DNA of 64,000 bases from assembly GCF_040267685.1 (NCBI RefSeq), contig NZ_CP158367.1:1612001-1676000 (forward strand). Reading direction: 5' to 3'. Positions 9,111 to 17,289 of the stretch are shown here, piece after piece. How positions within the stretch are numbered: the stretch's first letter is position 1; every line of letters starts with the position of its first letter. The position numbers were made by a program, and so were the translations under genes. The DNA comes from Proteinivorax tanatarense (GTDB lineage: Bacteria; Bacillota; Proteinivoracia; Proteinivoracales; Proteinivoracaceae). Below the pieces are notes generated by a model. That model was not told the DNA's origin, searched no databases, and saw nothing but the letters and a program-made list of their open reading frames with translations.

Positions 9111-9329
9111 TTACTCATTTTCAATTTCATGAACTTCCATTTCTGTAACGGAAATGGTTCCTACACTTTCTCCTGGAACAAGGACAACCATCTGATGTCC
9201 TGCTCCAAAAATTGCGTTTAAAAACCTATCTCTAAGAGTCATCTTTTTAGTAGCTAACACTTGGTTAGCTTTAGGCTTTTTTACCCCAATTTCTACATGA
9301 TGCTTTACCTTTTTAGCTGCCTGATTCAT
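9111..9329 (-). CDS. Hypothetical small phage protein
   Basis: A 72-residue protein, basic in its first half (K-K-V-K-H-H, K-K-P-K-A-N) and acidic at its end (E-V-H-E-I-E-N-E). No family is recognised. It lies 29 bases upstream of the next gene in the leftward early operon and has an AAGGAAGGTG ribosome site before its ATG, which supports it being translated. Nothing else can be said from sequence. Confidence 0.6.
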   Translation of the reverse strand: MNQAAKKVKHHVEIGVKKPKANQVLATKKMTLRDRFLNAIFGAGHQMVVLVPGESVGTISVTEMEVHEIENE

Positions 9330-9405
9330 CGGTTATTCACCTTCCTTTCTTTTATCTAACCTTCTATATATAGGTCATGGCAGAAAGGAAAGTTGCCCCC
9401 TTATT

Positions 9406-9951
9406 TTAATTTTTCAGTTCTTTTTTTAGCCTTTTACTTATACGCTTAATTCTTTTTGTTACCGATGATTTATGGACCCCATCTCTTTTTGCTATCTCAG
9501 CTTGCGATAAGCCTATATAGTATATATCTCTAATTAGTTTTTGCTGATTAGGATCTAGCTTTTTAATGGCCTGCTTTACAGCTTCTTGTTGTAATGAGTT
9601 TAATATCTGCTCTAATACATCCTCATCTTTTTTTAAAATATCAGCTTTATCGTTTAGGTTTGAGTAGCTTAAATGCCTGCGGGTTTCTCGTTGCTCATTA
9701 TTGTACTCTAGGCGATTTTCCCCTTCATTTATAACGATCCACATCCAAGGCTCAAGCTCATCTGTTCCTGAAAGCATATCCTCTGTAATTACCGCTTTTT
9801 CTTCATCTGCTGAGTAGTTGTAAGTAATAGATTCGCAGTCGCTTAAATCAAAGGTTGTCTTTTTTTGGCCGACTGAATAATTAACCTTTCCCTCCTTTGT
9901 AATTTCAATAATTGTGCTGATTCCTTCTGCTGTTTTAAACTCTTTAATCAT
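9406..9951 (-). CDS. Phage sigma-70-like transcription factor (region 4 helix-turn-helix)
   Basis: A 181-residue protein whose last ~65 residues form a sigma-70 region 4-type helix-turn-helix: L-D-P-N-Q-Q-K-L-I-R-D-I-Y-Y, then L-S-Q-A-E-I-A-K-R-D-G-V-H-K-S-S-V-T-K-R-I-K-R-I. The first ~100 residues are acidic, resemble the N-terminal domain seen in small Firmicutes prophage sigma-like proteins, and contain no region 2 that I can see. It probably controls expression of phage genes. It is the first gene after two strong terminators, so it may have its own promoter or be reached by read-through. The HTH is clear; the regulon is unknown. Confidence 0.8.
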   Translation of the reverse strand: MIKEFKTAEGISTIIEITKEGKVNYSVGQKKTTFDLSDCESITYNYSADEEKAVITEDMLSGTDELEPWMWIVINEGENRLEYNNEQRETRRHLSYSNLNDKADILKKDEDVLEQILNSLQQEAVKQAIKKLDPNQQKLIRDIYYIGLSQAEIAKRDGVHKSSVTKRIKRISKRLKKELKN

Positions 9952-9997
9952 TTAAACTTCCTCCTTTATAATTGGGTGGAAACTTAAAAAAGGGCAT

Positions 9998-10036
9998 AAA
10001 AAAAAGCACTGCTGCGTTTAAAAACACAACAGTGCC
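9998..10036 (-). terminator. Intrinsic terminator after the ArpU-like gene
   Basis: An imperfect hairpin built on GCACTG (10006-10011) pairing with CAGTGC (10030-10035), with most of the sequence between also pairing. On the minus strand it is followed by a run of eight T (complement of 9998-10005), the classic Rho-independent form. It would stop leftward transcription coming from the ArpU-like gene before the sigma-like gene. Confidence 0.8.
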
Positions 10037-10071
10037 TAAGGCCGTTTAAGTTTCCTTAAATTTGGGTATAA

Positions 10072-10121
10072 AAAAAGCCGCTCTATTAAAACTTAAATAA
10101 GTTCTAAAAGAGCAGCTTTTT
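10072..10121. terminator. Second hairpin terminator, tandem with the first
   Basis: A 13-base stem with one mismatch (10072-10084 against 10109-10121) starts in an A-run and ends in a T-run, so it can act on either strand. It lies 36 bases from the preceding terminator, and both are led by similar flanks (GGAAACTTAA...GGGCATAAAA and its near copy GTTTCCTTAAATTTGGGTATAAAA), which suggests local duplication. The rest of 9952-10249 shows no gene. Confidence 0.75.
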
Positions 10122-10249
10122 ACCCATATTTTTGGGCATATTTGCCACTATACCAATTATAAAGGAGTCTAACTTTCATTACAATTTCTTTTTGCTATTA
10201 ACTTACTATCAGGATTCTGTCACTTTATTATCATCTTATGTTGTTTCTT

Positions 10250-10807
10250 TTAAGCAAAATCCCAGTATTCTCTAAGTGGTGGAATTATGTACCCCCATAG
10301 CGCTACACCCATTTCTTTTGTTGCCTGCTTTTTATATCTATAATATGTTGGTTGAGTTAAGTTTAGCTTGTGGCGAATTTGGGTGTCGCACATCTTCTCT
10401 TTATTGATGTAACTGTATGCTATAATATCGTGATAGATTTGACCGTTGTCTGGGTGCATCTTAAGATGGGCTAATGCTTTATCGATAATTTCAATCATTT
10501 GCTTTGTTTCTGCTATACACATTAAGCGCTCTTCAACTGCCCTTTTATCTTTTACGCTGTCATACTCATCAAGCTCAAAGCTTAAAAAATCAACAAGCTC
10601 AGAGATTCGACGACCGCCATAATCATAAGCCGTATCATTTATTTCATATATAGCACTTTCAACCCTCCATACCACTGTTCTATAGATTGAAAGAAGTAGC
10701 TTAGTCTTATGGAAATCTTTAGAATCGCTGTTTATTGAACTCCTATTAGACCTGGCCTCCTTTTTTATTGTATAGGTTCTATTAACAGATTCACTTACTT
10801 GATTCAT
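10250..10807 (-). CDS. ArpU-like phage transcriptional regulator
   Basis: A 185-residue protein similar in layout to ArpU/RinA-type phage regulators: a helical N-terminal two thirds followed by a C-terminal helix-turn-helix (I-R-H-K-L-N-L-T-Q-P-T-Y-Y-R-Y-K-K-Q-A). Such proteins control late or packaging genes, but this one is the first leftward gene from the switch region and thus is probably transcribed early from the promoter at 10877-10905, which carries repressor operators. The ATG follows GAGGGG. The HTH is visible; the family assignment is by resemblance only. Confidence 0.65.
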   Translation of the reverse strand: MNQVSESVNRTYTIKKEARSNRSSINSDSKDFHKTKLLLSIYRTVVWRVESAIYEINDTAYDYGGRRISELVDFLSFELDEYDSVKDKRAVEERLMCIAETKQMIEIIDKALAHLKMHPDNGQIYHDIIAYSYINKEKMCDTQIRHKLNLTQPTYYRYKKQATKEMGVALWGYIIPPLREYWDFA

Positions 10808-10876
10808 TGATTTCTCAACCCCTCTTCTAAAATATTGAACAATTTTTTTCTTTACCGAATATTTTGTTCTATGTTA

Positions 10877-10905
10877 ATTTTAACGAATAATATATTCGCT
10901 GTCAA
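10877..10905 (-). promoter_or_regulatory. Leftward early promoter of the prophage
   Basis: On the minus strand, a perfect -35 TTGACA (10905-10900) is followed by a 17-base spacer and -10 TAAAAT (10882-10877). The spacer contains an operator palindrome (10884-10898). It would drive the ArpU-like gene and, by read-through, the replication genes. Confidence 0.75.
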
Positions 10906-10943
10906 TGTTACTTTAATCTTTATATCGAAATTATTGTTCGCTA

Positions 10944-10972
10944 TTGACTTAATTCGAACAATTTGATATTGT
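10944..10972 (+). promoter_or_regulatory. Rightward promoter of the repressor operon
   Basis: TTGACT (10944-10949), a 17-base spacer and TATTGT (10967-10972) precede the XRE gene by 29 bases, leaving a short leader with a GGGAGGTG ribosome site (10988-10994). An operator lies directly upstream (10926-10940), and another overlaps the start codon, which suggests autoregulation. Confidence 0.65.
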
Positions 10973-11001
10973 TAGACATATATATTGGGAGGTGTTCGAA
11001 T

Positions 11002-11403
11002 ATGACATTCGGAGATAAACTCAGAAAATTAAGGGAGGCAAAAGGGTTGACCCAAGCAGAGCTTGGTAAGTTAATAGGGGTTTCTGACCGTGTTCTAGGC
11101 TATTATGAGTCTAACACTCGATTTCCTAATAAAGCTCAAGTTTTACAAAACATATCTGAAGTGTTTGATGTATCTATAGACTACCTTATCGGAAATGAAG
11201 ATGCTTTCATTCAAAATGCCAAAGATAATTATGGTTCTAGAGGTGCCAAGCAAGCTAAGGAAGTACTTGAAAGTGTAGAGTCTTTATTTGCAGGTGGTGA
11301 GCTTCCCGAAGAGGATGTTGAAGAGTTTTTTAAACTTGTTACCGAGATGTACTTTGAGGCTAAACAGAAGAATAAAAAGTATGGTCGTAACAAGGAGGAC
11401 TAA
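11002..11403 (+). CDS. XRE-family phage repressor
   Basis: A 133-residue repressor with an N-terminal XRE helix-turn-helix (L-R-K-L-R-E-A-K-G-L-T-Q-A-E-L-G-K-L-I-G) and a C-terminal acidic helical region, with no LexA-type protease domain. The ATG at 11002 is chosen over an in-frame upstream start at 10963 because it has GGGAGGTG at the right distance. It probably binds the CGAA-N7-TTCG operators around it and keeps the prophage silent. The next gene encodes an ImmA/IrrE-type peptidase, the known partner that cleaves such repressors during induction in Bacillus ICEBs1. Confidence 0.9.
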   Translation: MTFGDKLRKLREAKGLTQAELGKLIGVSDRVLGYYESNTRFPNKAQVLQNISEVFDVSIDYLIGNEDAFIQNAKDNYGSRGAKQAKEVLESVESLFAGGELPEEDVEEFFKLVTEMYFEAKQKNKKYGRNKED

Positions 11404-11431
11404 AATTACTAGGGAGTCAGGCGGTGAATAT

Positions 11432-11938
11432 ATGGAGGAGATTTTGGGGAAAGTTGAATCTTTAGTTAAACGGTTTCATACAAGGGATCCTTTTGAGCTT
11501 GCCTCAAATCTAAATATTACTGTTAAGTATGGCGAGTTTAAGGAATTAAGAGGTTTTTATAACTGCATGTACAGAAACCGGTTTATTGTGATTAATTCAT
11601 GTTTAGATGCACGAGAAAAAATCATCACCTGCTCTCACGAGCTTGGCCATGATCGACTTCACAGAAAAGTACCTAATCTTGGTTTGATGAAAGATTATAA
11701 CCTTTATCGTTCGATTAACATATATGAAAAGGAAGCTAACCTCTTTTCTGCCCATCTATTAATTTCTGATGATGAATTTCTTGATTGCACTAATACTTAT
11801 AATACATATTCTGATATAGCGTCTGCCCTTAATGTTCATGAGGAGCTGGCGATCATCAAGGGCGGGATTTTAAATAGGAGAGGATTTAATTTAAAGATTC
11901 CGTATGATCCTAAAGCTAATTATTTGGCTTTGAAGTAG
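11432..11938 (+). CDS. ImmA/IrrE-family metallopeptidase (anti-repressor)
   Basis: A 168-residue zinc peptidase of the ImmA/IrrE (COG2856) family. The active site H-E-L-G-H lies near residue 69, followed by a downstream E-K-E-A-N-L-F-S-A-H-L-L helix, which supplies the third ligand. I take the ATG at 11432, after GGCGGTG; a longer frame opening at 11288 lies inside the repressor gene and lacks a family match. By analogy with ImmA of ICEBs1 it should cleave the XRE repressor encoded just upstream when the host signals damage or crowding. Gap to the repressor stop is 28 bases. Confidence 0.9.
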   Translation: MEEILGKVESLVKRFHTRDPFELASNLNITVKYGEFKELRGFYNCMYRNRFIVINSCLDAREKIITCSHELGHDRLHRKVPNLGLMKDYNLYRSINIYEKEANLFSAHLLISDDEFLDCTNTYNTYSDIASALNVHEELAIIKGGILNRRGFNLKIPYDPKANYLALK

Positions 11939-11963
11939 CTTTAAATTTAGGGGGTTTCAAGTT

Positions 11964-12200
11964 ATGGCAAAGAAAGTTTTAAGTGCTAAAAGGAAAGCTT
12001 TGTTGAAGCTTATCCATAGTTACATTGAGGAGCATGGGTATAGTCCTAGTGTTCGAGAGCTGACAAAACTTTTGAATGTGGTATCTACTAGTTCTGTACA
12101 CAACCATTTAAGGATTTTGGAAGATAATGATTTCATCTCTAAACATGGAAACTCACCAAGAACTCTTTCCTTGACTGATAAAGGTAGAGAGGTAATATAA
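11964..12200 (+). CDS. LexA-like winged-helix DNA-binding protein, no protease domain
   Basis: A 78-residue protein equivalent to only the N-terminal DNA-binding domain of LexA: H-S-Y-I-E-E-H-G-Y-S-P-S-V-R-E-L, then S-T-S-S-V-H-N-H-L-R-I-L-E. The S24 autoprotease half of LexA (about 120 more residues with the Ser-Lys dyad) is missing, and the frame ends cleanly just before a strong terminator, so this is a designed short form and not obviously a frameshift. It may read SOS boxes or phage operators without being self-cleavable. It is the last gene of the rightward lysogeny operon (GGGGG ribosome site, 25 bases after the peptidase gene). Confidence 0.82.
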   Translation: MAKKVLSAKRKALLKLIHSYIEEHGYSPSVRELTKLLNVVSTSSVHNHLRILEDNDFISKHGNSPRTLSLTDKGREVI

Positions 12201-12202
12201 GA

Positions 12203-12256
12203 AAAAACCGGTACCCGCTAGTCCATATTAAAAAGGATTAGTGAGTACCGGTTTTT
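12203..12256 (+). terminator. Strong terminator ending the lysogeny operon
   Basis: A long stem pairs AAAACCGGTACCCGCTAGTCC with its near complement GGATTAGTGAGTACCGGTTTT around a short AT loop, ending in TTTTT. It begins two bases after the stop of the LexA-like gene. The region after it, up to 12476, holds no gene that I can support. Confidence 0.88.
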
Positions 12257-12476
12257 GGGTATGGTAAACTTTTCATCAGCGCTGCTGATATAGAGGGTGG
12301 TAAGGAAACCATTAATATTCGCATACATTGGTTACTCATAAAAGATTTTCTCTAAATGGTACTAAAACGGAGAGACTTAGGCAAATAAAATAGAGAAAGA
12401 TTGCCTAATTTTTACCAATTCCACTTCCAGTTACACCTGAACCAAAAAGCTCCTAGTGTATGCAAACGGGTCTGAG

Positions 12477-13355
12477 CTAACCTCTTCGTAATACTTTAAT
12501 GTAACCCGATCCGCCCCTTTTTTCACGACTAAATTTAACAACTTGATCAATAACAATATTTCCAGACCCGGTTAAGTCTAAGTAGGCTTCATTAACTGGT
12601 ATCATAGCAATAATATCTCCGGACCCGCTAACATTAGCATAAATTTTATTTGCTTTTCCATTCTGAATAATCACTTTTCCTGAACCGCTAATATTAAATT
12701 CAGAATCATTCAGTAGTGTTCCGAATTTCACATCACCGCTTCCGGATATTCGAACTTTTGCTTCTTCCACTTCAATTAAATCCATTGAAAATGACCCGGA
12801 TATTTTTGTATCTAAAACTCCTATGGGCACTTCAGAGTGTACACTACCTTTGCCATTCGTATCTATTGTAAATGTTTCCATATTAGATTTGTAAATTATT
12901 ATTTCTCCATAAAACGGGTCTGATTCAGGCTTTTGTCGTTTTCCGTTAATCCACACTTCTCCAATAACTACTGTATCACGATTTGGCTTTGTATAGATAT
13001 TTAAAGCTCCTCGATTTTCTACAATTTGCAAACTATTAAAAAAATCTTCCGTACCTTGAACTGTAATGTATTCATCGTCAACATCACTTTTTAAAATCTT
13101 AATATTAACATTACCACCTGAACAATAAAGGCTCTTATAAGAACCCACTAGTATTTTTTTAGATACCAAATCATCCTGAATCGGCTGCTGTGGAAGATAA
13201 ACTAAGTCAATTTCTCCTTTTCCATAATTAGTAATTGTGTAATCATAAAGATCTATTTCACTTCCATCCTCAAATTTTAAATATCTACCTTCTTTAGAAA
13301 GATAGTCTTTATCACTATATGCAGCTATTTCTTCGTTTTCAAAAATTTTTCTCAT
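12477..13355 (-). CDS. DUF2807-type beta-helix protein
   Basis: A 292-residue protein whose last ~130 residues repeat the motif (I/V)-S-G-S-G-(D/K/N)-(V/I) at regular spacing (I-S-G-S-G-D-V, I-S-G-S-G-K-V, V-S-G-S-G-D-I, L-T-G-S-G-N-I), the hallmark of DUF2807, a right-handed beta-helix or adhesin-head fold. No signal peptide is visible, so it may be cytoplasmic or exported by another route. The N-terminal 90 residues (I-F-E-N-E-E-I-A-A-Y-S and a charged beta-rich segment) are of unknown type. The gene stands alone, between the prophage end and the polysaccharide locus. Function unknown. Confidence 0.75.
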   Translation of the reverse strand: MRKIFENEEIAAYSDKDYLSKEGRYLKFEDGSEIDLYDYTITNYGKGEIDLVYLPQQPIQDDLVSKKILVGSYKSLYCSGGNVNIKILKSDVDDEYITVQGTEDFFNSLQIVENRGALNIYTKPNRDTVVIGEVWINGKRQKPESDPFYGEIIIYKSNMETFTIDTNGKGSVHSEVPIGVLDTKISGSFSMDLIEVEEAKVRISGSGDVKFGTLLNDSEFNISGSGKVIIQNGKANKIYANVSGSGDIIAMIPVNEAYLDLTGSGNIVIDQVVKFSREKRGGSGYIKVLRRG

Positions 13356-13535
13356 AAGCTTCCCCTCTCTTTAATAGATATACTTCAATTATTCTCATCA
13401 AGGCTACTCAAATCCACCTCTATCACAAGATTAAGAATAGTTTGTTTTATTGTCTTCCGCAGAATCAAAGAAATAATCCTGTCACTCTTAAAAAGATAAG
13501 AATTGCAATATCTTTTTAAATCCTTCCTACACTAA

Positions 13536-13573
13536 ACAAAAACCCCAGACCAAAAAACATAGGGTCCGGGGTT
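13536..13573 (-). terminator. Terminator of the first polysaccharide operon
   Basis: AACCCCAGACC (13541-13551) pairs with GGGTCCGGGGTT (13562-13573), one mismatch, and on the minus strand the stem runs into TTTTTG. It lies directly past the galU stop codon. Confidence 0.85.
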
Positions 13574-13583
13574 ATAATGTGTA

Positions 13584-14516
13584 CTATTTACTTTTCTTCT
13601 CACAAGCTGCAGCTGCTTGTGCTTTTGTTATTGTGTTTCCTGTTTCTTTTTCTACTATATCTACTAAGTAGCTTAAGAAGTCTTCTCTTAAATCTTCTCT
13701 TTTAAGAGCAAACTCTACTGTAGCTTGTAGGAAACCCTGCTTATCTCCTACATCGTGTCTTCTACCTTCGAAGATGTAGGCGTACATTGCTTCTCTTGTG
13801 GCCAGCTCTTTAAGAGCATCTGTCAGCTGTATTTCATTGCCTTTGCCTGGTTTAGTGTTCTGAAGGATATCAAAAATCTCCGGATTAATAATATAACGGC
13901 CCAAGATTGCAATGTTAGATGGTGCGTCCTTTACTGCTGGCTTTTCTACTAGGTCTTTTACTTTGTATACTCCGCCTTCGATGTGGTTACCTTTAACAAC
14001 CCCATACTTATCTACATCTTGCTTAGGGATTTCTTGCACCCCTAAAATAGTAGTTTTGTACTCATCATACATATCCATCATCTGCTCAAGGCATGGTTTG
14101 CCTTTGCCATTTTCTACGATATCATCACCTAGCATAACAGCAAACGGCTCGTTACCAACAAAGCTCTTAGCACAATGGATAGCATGTCCAAGACCTTTTG
14201 GTTCTTTTTGCCTTACATAGTGAATAGTAACCATGTCAGAGATTTTGCGAACTTGTTCTAGGAGCTCGTCTTTACCTTTTTGTTCAAGCTCCATCTCAAG
14301 CTCAACAGACTTATCAAAATGGTCTTCGATAGAGGTCTTGTTACGACCAGTAATGATTAGTATTTCTTCGATGCCGGAGTTTACGGCCTCCTCGATGATG
14401 TACTGTAGTGTTGGCTTGTCCACGATTGGAAGCATTTCTTTTGGTTGTGCTTTTGTAGCTGGCAGGAACCTTGTACCTAACCCTGCTGCAGGTATAATCG
14501 CCTTACGTACTTTCAT
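13584..14516 (-). CDS. galU: UTP-glucose-1-phosphate uridylyltransferase
   Basis: A 310-residue GalU that makes UDP-glucose from UTP and glucose-1-phosphate in the cytoplasm. The nucleotide-binding signature G-L-G-T-R-F-L-P-A-T-K-A is at residues 12-23, with the following P-K-E-M-L-P-I and M-L-G-D-D for metal binding. Length and motifs are typical. It lies downstream of ugd, so the pair gives UDP-glucose then UDP-glucuronate for the polymers encoded nearby. The ATG follows GGGGGAGATGAGG. A 10-base perfect hairpin separates it from ugd. Confidence 0.96.
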   Translation of the reverse strand: MKVRKAIIPAAGLGTRFLPATKAQPKEMLPIVDKPTLQYIIEEAVNSGIEEILIITGRNKTSIEDHFDKSVELEMELEQKGKDELLEQVRKISDMVTIHYVRQKEPKGLGHAIHCAKSFVGNEPFAVMLGDDIVENGKGKPCLEQMMDMYDEYKTTILGVQEIPKQDVDKYGVVKGNHIEGGVYKVKDLVEKPAVKDAPSNIAILGRYIINPEIFDILQNTKPGKGNEIQLTDALKELATREAMYAYIFEGRRHDVGDKQGFLQATVEFALKREDLREDFLSYLVDIVEKETGNTITKAQAAAACEKKSK

Positions 14517-14554
14517 TTCCTCATCTCCCCCTCAATAATATTAGTATAACATAT

Positions 14555-14590
14555 AGTTGTTCAGTGGAGTCGTTAAACTGCTGAACAACT
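14555..14590. other. Perfect inverted repeat between ugd and galU
   Basis: AGTTGTTCAG (14555-14564) and CTGAACAACT (14581-14590) are exact complements around a 16-base loop. No T-run follows on the minus strand, so it is more likely an RNA processing or attenuation hairpin, or an operator, than a terminator. A TTATACT sequence on the minus strand just downstream could be a -10 element for galU, but I see no good -35. Confidence 0.5.
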
Positions 14591-14603
14591 GTCTAACTAT
14601 CCC

Positions 14604-15776
14604 CTAATTGTTCCTAAAAACGTCCCGCGTGTACACTTTCTCAATGACATCCTCAAGGTCATTATCAAGGCGGTTAGAAACTATAACATCGACATTTTGC
14701 TTGAACTCAGCAAGGTCCTTGATGACTGGCATGCCTTCGAAGCTGTCTTCTTCTAGTACTGGTTCGTGGATTACTACTTTTATACCTTTGGCTTTTATTC
14801 TTTCTATTACACCTTGGATTGCTGATGCTCTGAAGTTGTCTGAGCCGGTTTTCATTATAAGTCTATAAAAGCCTACAACCTTAGGGTTTCTTTTGGCTAT
14901 CATGTTGGCTATATGGTCTTTTCTTGTGTCGTTTGAGGCTACGATTGCTGAGATTATTTCGTTTGGTACTCCTTCGTAGTTGGCTTTTAGTTGTTTTGTG
15001 TCTTTGGGTAGGCAGTAGCCGCCGTAGCCGAAGGATGGATTGTTGTAGTGGTCGCCTATTCTAGGGTCTAGGCCTACCCCTTCTATAATTTCTTTGGTGT
15101 TTAGATCGTTCATTTCAGCATAGGTGTCTAACTCGTTGAAGTAAGATACTCGCATGGCTAGGTAAGTGTTAGAGAACAGTTTTACAGCCTCTGCTTCAGT
15201 AGATTCGATAAACAGTGTATCAATATCTTCCTTAATAGCTCCCTGGGCTAAAAGCGAAGCAAATTTCTCCGCCCTCTCGGACTTCTCAGCTACAATAATG
15301 CGAGATGGATATAGGTTATCATATAAAGCCTTGCCTTCTCTTAAGAACTCAGGTGAGAAAACAATATTCTCAGTGTTGAATTTTTCTTTAATTGACTTAG
15401 TATAACCAACAGGAACAGTAGACTTAATAATCATAGTAGCATCAGGGTTAATTTCAAGCACATCCCCAATAACAGCTTCAACAGACTTAGTATTAAAGTA
15501 CTTAGTCTCAACGTCGTAATCAGTAGGCGTAGCGATAATGATATACTCCGCGTCCTTATAGGCTTTTTCCTTATCAGTAGTAGCAACAAGGTTTAAATCC
15601 TTGTTGACTAGGAAATCCTCGATTTCCACGTCTACGATTGGTGATTTCTTGTTGTTGATTAGGTTGACTTTTTCCTCAACAATATCCAGCGCCAGAACTT
15701 CATTATGTTGCGCTAGCAGTACTGCGTTCGATAATCCTACATAGCCGGTTCCGGCTACAGCGATTTTAGTGTTCAA
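14604..15776 (-). CDS. ugd: UDP-glucose 6-dehydrogenase
   Basis: A 390-residue NAD-dependent dehydrogenase of the compact Ugd type that oxidises UDP-glucose to UDP-glucuronate. The Rossmann motif is G-T-G-Y-V-G-L-S at residues 9-16, and the catalytic cysteine is in [10 protein letters not shown]. The start is TTG at 15776 with a strong AAGGAGG eight bases upstream. Its product can be used directly or turned into UDP-galacturonate by the epimerase at 17290-18300, so the locus is set up for an acidic glycan. It is distinct in subfamily from the WecC-type dehydrogenase at 58241. Confidence 0.94.
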   Translation of the reverse strand: MNTKIAVAGTGYVGLSNAVLLAQHNEVLALDIVEEKVNLINNKKSPIVDVEIEDFLVNKDLNLVATTDKEKAYKDAEYIIIATPTDYDVETKYFNTKSVEAVIGDVLEINPDATMIIKSTVPVGYTKSIKEKFNTENIVFSPEFLREGKALYDNLYPSRIIVAEKSERAEKFASLLAQGAIKEDIDTLFIESTEAEAVKLFSNTYLAMRVSYFNELDTYAEMNDLNTKEIIEGVGLDPRIGDHYNNPSFGYGGYCLPKDTKQLKANYEGVPNEIISAIVASNDTRKDHIANMIAKRNPKVVGFYRLIMKTGSDNFRASAIQGVIERIKAKGIKVVIHEPVLEEDSFEGMPVIKDLAEFKQNVDVIVSNRLDNDLEDVIEKVYTRDVFRNN

Positions 15777-15945
15777 ATTGGTATCCTCCTTAGTTAGGAG
15801 ATAGGACGGGTATAACAGACAGTTAAAATTACAAAGCTAACACGATCATAGTTTAAGTACCTTTACATTGGCCCTGCCTTGTTTACAAATAAGATTTCTT
15901 TTTGACTGCCTATTGTACTTTTATATTTTACCTAACTCCCAGTTT

Positions 15946-15979
15946 AACTTAGACACTTCTTTAGCAACTTGTCTAAGTT
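15946..15979. other. Perfect 10-base hairpin after the GT4 gene
   Basis: AACTTAGACA (15946-15955) and TGTCTAAGTT (15970-15979) are exact complements with a 14-base loop. It lies 95 bases past the stop of the leftward GT4 gene. The plus side continues into TTT, the minus side has no T-run, so it may mark the end of the upstream transcript only weakly. The rest of 15777-16074 is the ugd leader and shows no gene. Confidence 0.5.
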
Positions 15980-16074
15980 TTATCAATGTTTAACAATTGC
16001 TTTAAGTCTTTATAAGTAGAATCGTATTAAAAGATTTAAGTATAGCTTTCTTATTTTTTATTACCAAAATTCTT

Positions 16075-17187
16075 TTAACCATTAACCAACTCAAGGTATT
16101 CACTGGCAGTTTTACTAATAGAAAATTCCTTGCCCCTTTTAACGAGGGTTTCAGCACTGATTTTGGGGGAGTTGTTAAGCGTGTCCTTAATTTTATCAGA
16201 CATCTTTTTATAATCTCCCACAGGGACGAATGTACCAAATTCGCCATAATTAATAATCTCCATTGGTCCACTAGGGCAATTTGTAGTAATTACATTAACC
16301 CCACAAGATAAAGCTTCTACTAATACATTGCCAAAACCTTCCCACTTAGAAGGAAGCACAAACAAGTCTGCTTTTCCCATGTACGAGTATGGATTGCTAA
16401 CATAACCAAGCAAATCAACATCACCTGTTAGGTTAAGCTTATTTATAAGTTTTTGAAGATTATCCCGTTCCGGTCCTTCCCCTAAAATTATTAACTTAAC
16501 GCTTTTGCTATTTTCCGTCTTTCTAAATTCTGCAAACGCCTTTATCAGAGTAGGGTAGTCCTTTTGTTGAGTCAATCTTCCTGCGCTCAACAAAATTGTG
16601 TTTGCCTTACCAAACCAAATATGATTAGGTTCTTCCAATTTCTTTTCTAAAATACTCTCATCAAAGATAGGGTTGTATATTACCACACTCTTATTTTCTG
16701 GAATATTAAAATTACTAACTAGGTCCTCCTGAACCCCTTTTGAAACTGATACGATATAATCTGATAGTGGATAGGCTTTCTTAATTAGTAAAGGTACCAG
16801 TAGCCTTTCCTTAATACTTTTAGCATTCTTACAATGCGTAGTTACATTAGTTCTTACTGATATAATTAGTTTGCATTTTACAGCAGAAAGTTTCTTAGCT
16901 ATTATAGCAATTATATTGGTATAGTCATTTGCTGAAATTAAAGCTTTCGGCCTTTTTCTTCTTAAGTAGGAAACAAGTTTAGGTATACTAAACATCGCTT
17001 TCTTAGAATTTAAATTAACAATATTAATCTCTGATGGCAAGTCCTTCACATACTCGCCCTTATAATTGACAACAACTACATCAACATCATACCCCATAGC
17101 AATCAAACCTTTAGCTAATCTTATAGTATTTTTAGCTATTCCTCCTAAATTTAAAGACGGTATATATAAGGTAATTAGTTCCTTCAT
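16075..17187 (-). CDS. Glycosyltransferase family 4
   Basis: A 370-residue GT-B fold retaining glycosyltransferase. The N-terminal acceptor domain opens with I-P-S-L-N-L-G-G-I-A-K-N-T, and the donor domain contains A-G-R-L-T-Q-Q-K-D-Y and the family motif W-E-G-F-G-N-V-L-V-E-A-L-S-C-G (E-x7-E type). It would add one sugar to the lipid-linked repeat unit on the cytoplasmic side of the membrane; donor and linkage cannot be read from sequence. It is the last gene of the leftward Wzx/Wzy block, 102 bases after the epimerase. Confidence 0.9.
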   Translation of the reverse strand: MKELITLYIPSLNLGGIAKNTIRLAKGLIAMGYDVDVVVVNYKGEYVKDLPSEINIVNLNSKKAMFSIPKLVSYLRRKRPKALISANDYTNIIAIIAKKLSAVKCKLIISVRTNVTTHCKNAKSIKERLLVPLLIKKAYPLSDYIVSVSKGVQEDLVSNFNIPENKSVVIYNPIFDESILEKKLEEPNHIWFGKANTILLSAGRLTQQKDYPTLIKAFAEFRKTENSKSVKLIILGEGPERDNLQKLINKLNLTGDVDLLGYVSNPYSYMGKADLFVLPSKWEGFGNVLVEALSCGVNVITTNCPSGPMEIINYGEFGTFVPVGDYKKMSDKIKDTLNNSPKISAETLVKRGKEFSISKTASEYLELVNG

Positions 17188-17289
17188 TTTGATGCCCTCC
17201 CTGTACTTGTCTATTGTACTATTTTATCCCTTACCCCGAATACTCTAATTTGTGTGGCAACAATAATTTATTGACAATACACTTGTTTC

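Larger units (their letters stand above)
10856..11011. promoter_or_regulatory. Repressor operator set, CGAA-N7-TTCG
   Basis: Four 15-base sites fit CGAA-N7-TTCG: 10856-10870 (last base G to T), 10884-10898, 10926-10940 and 10997-11011, plus a half site at 10955-10958. Site 2 lies exactly between the -35 and -10 of the leftward promoter, site 3 lies just upstream of the rightward -35, and site 4 covers the repressor's own start codon. This placement is what a lysogeny repressor (the XRE protein encoded at 11002) needs to shut the leftward operon and tune itself. The sites are seen directly; the protein-DNA pairing is inferred. Confidence 0.75.

Noticed and set aside
12257-12355. Short frame ending in I-N-I-R-I-H-W-L-L-I-K-D-F-L before TAA, at the place where a prophage integrase might lie
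   Set aside because: Too short and without a recognisable recombinase motif; I could not support an integrase remnant or an attachment site.
16002-16271. 89-residue open frame on the minus strand
   Set aside because: It lies in another frame of the GT4 gene end at 16075, has no ribosome site and no family resemblance.
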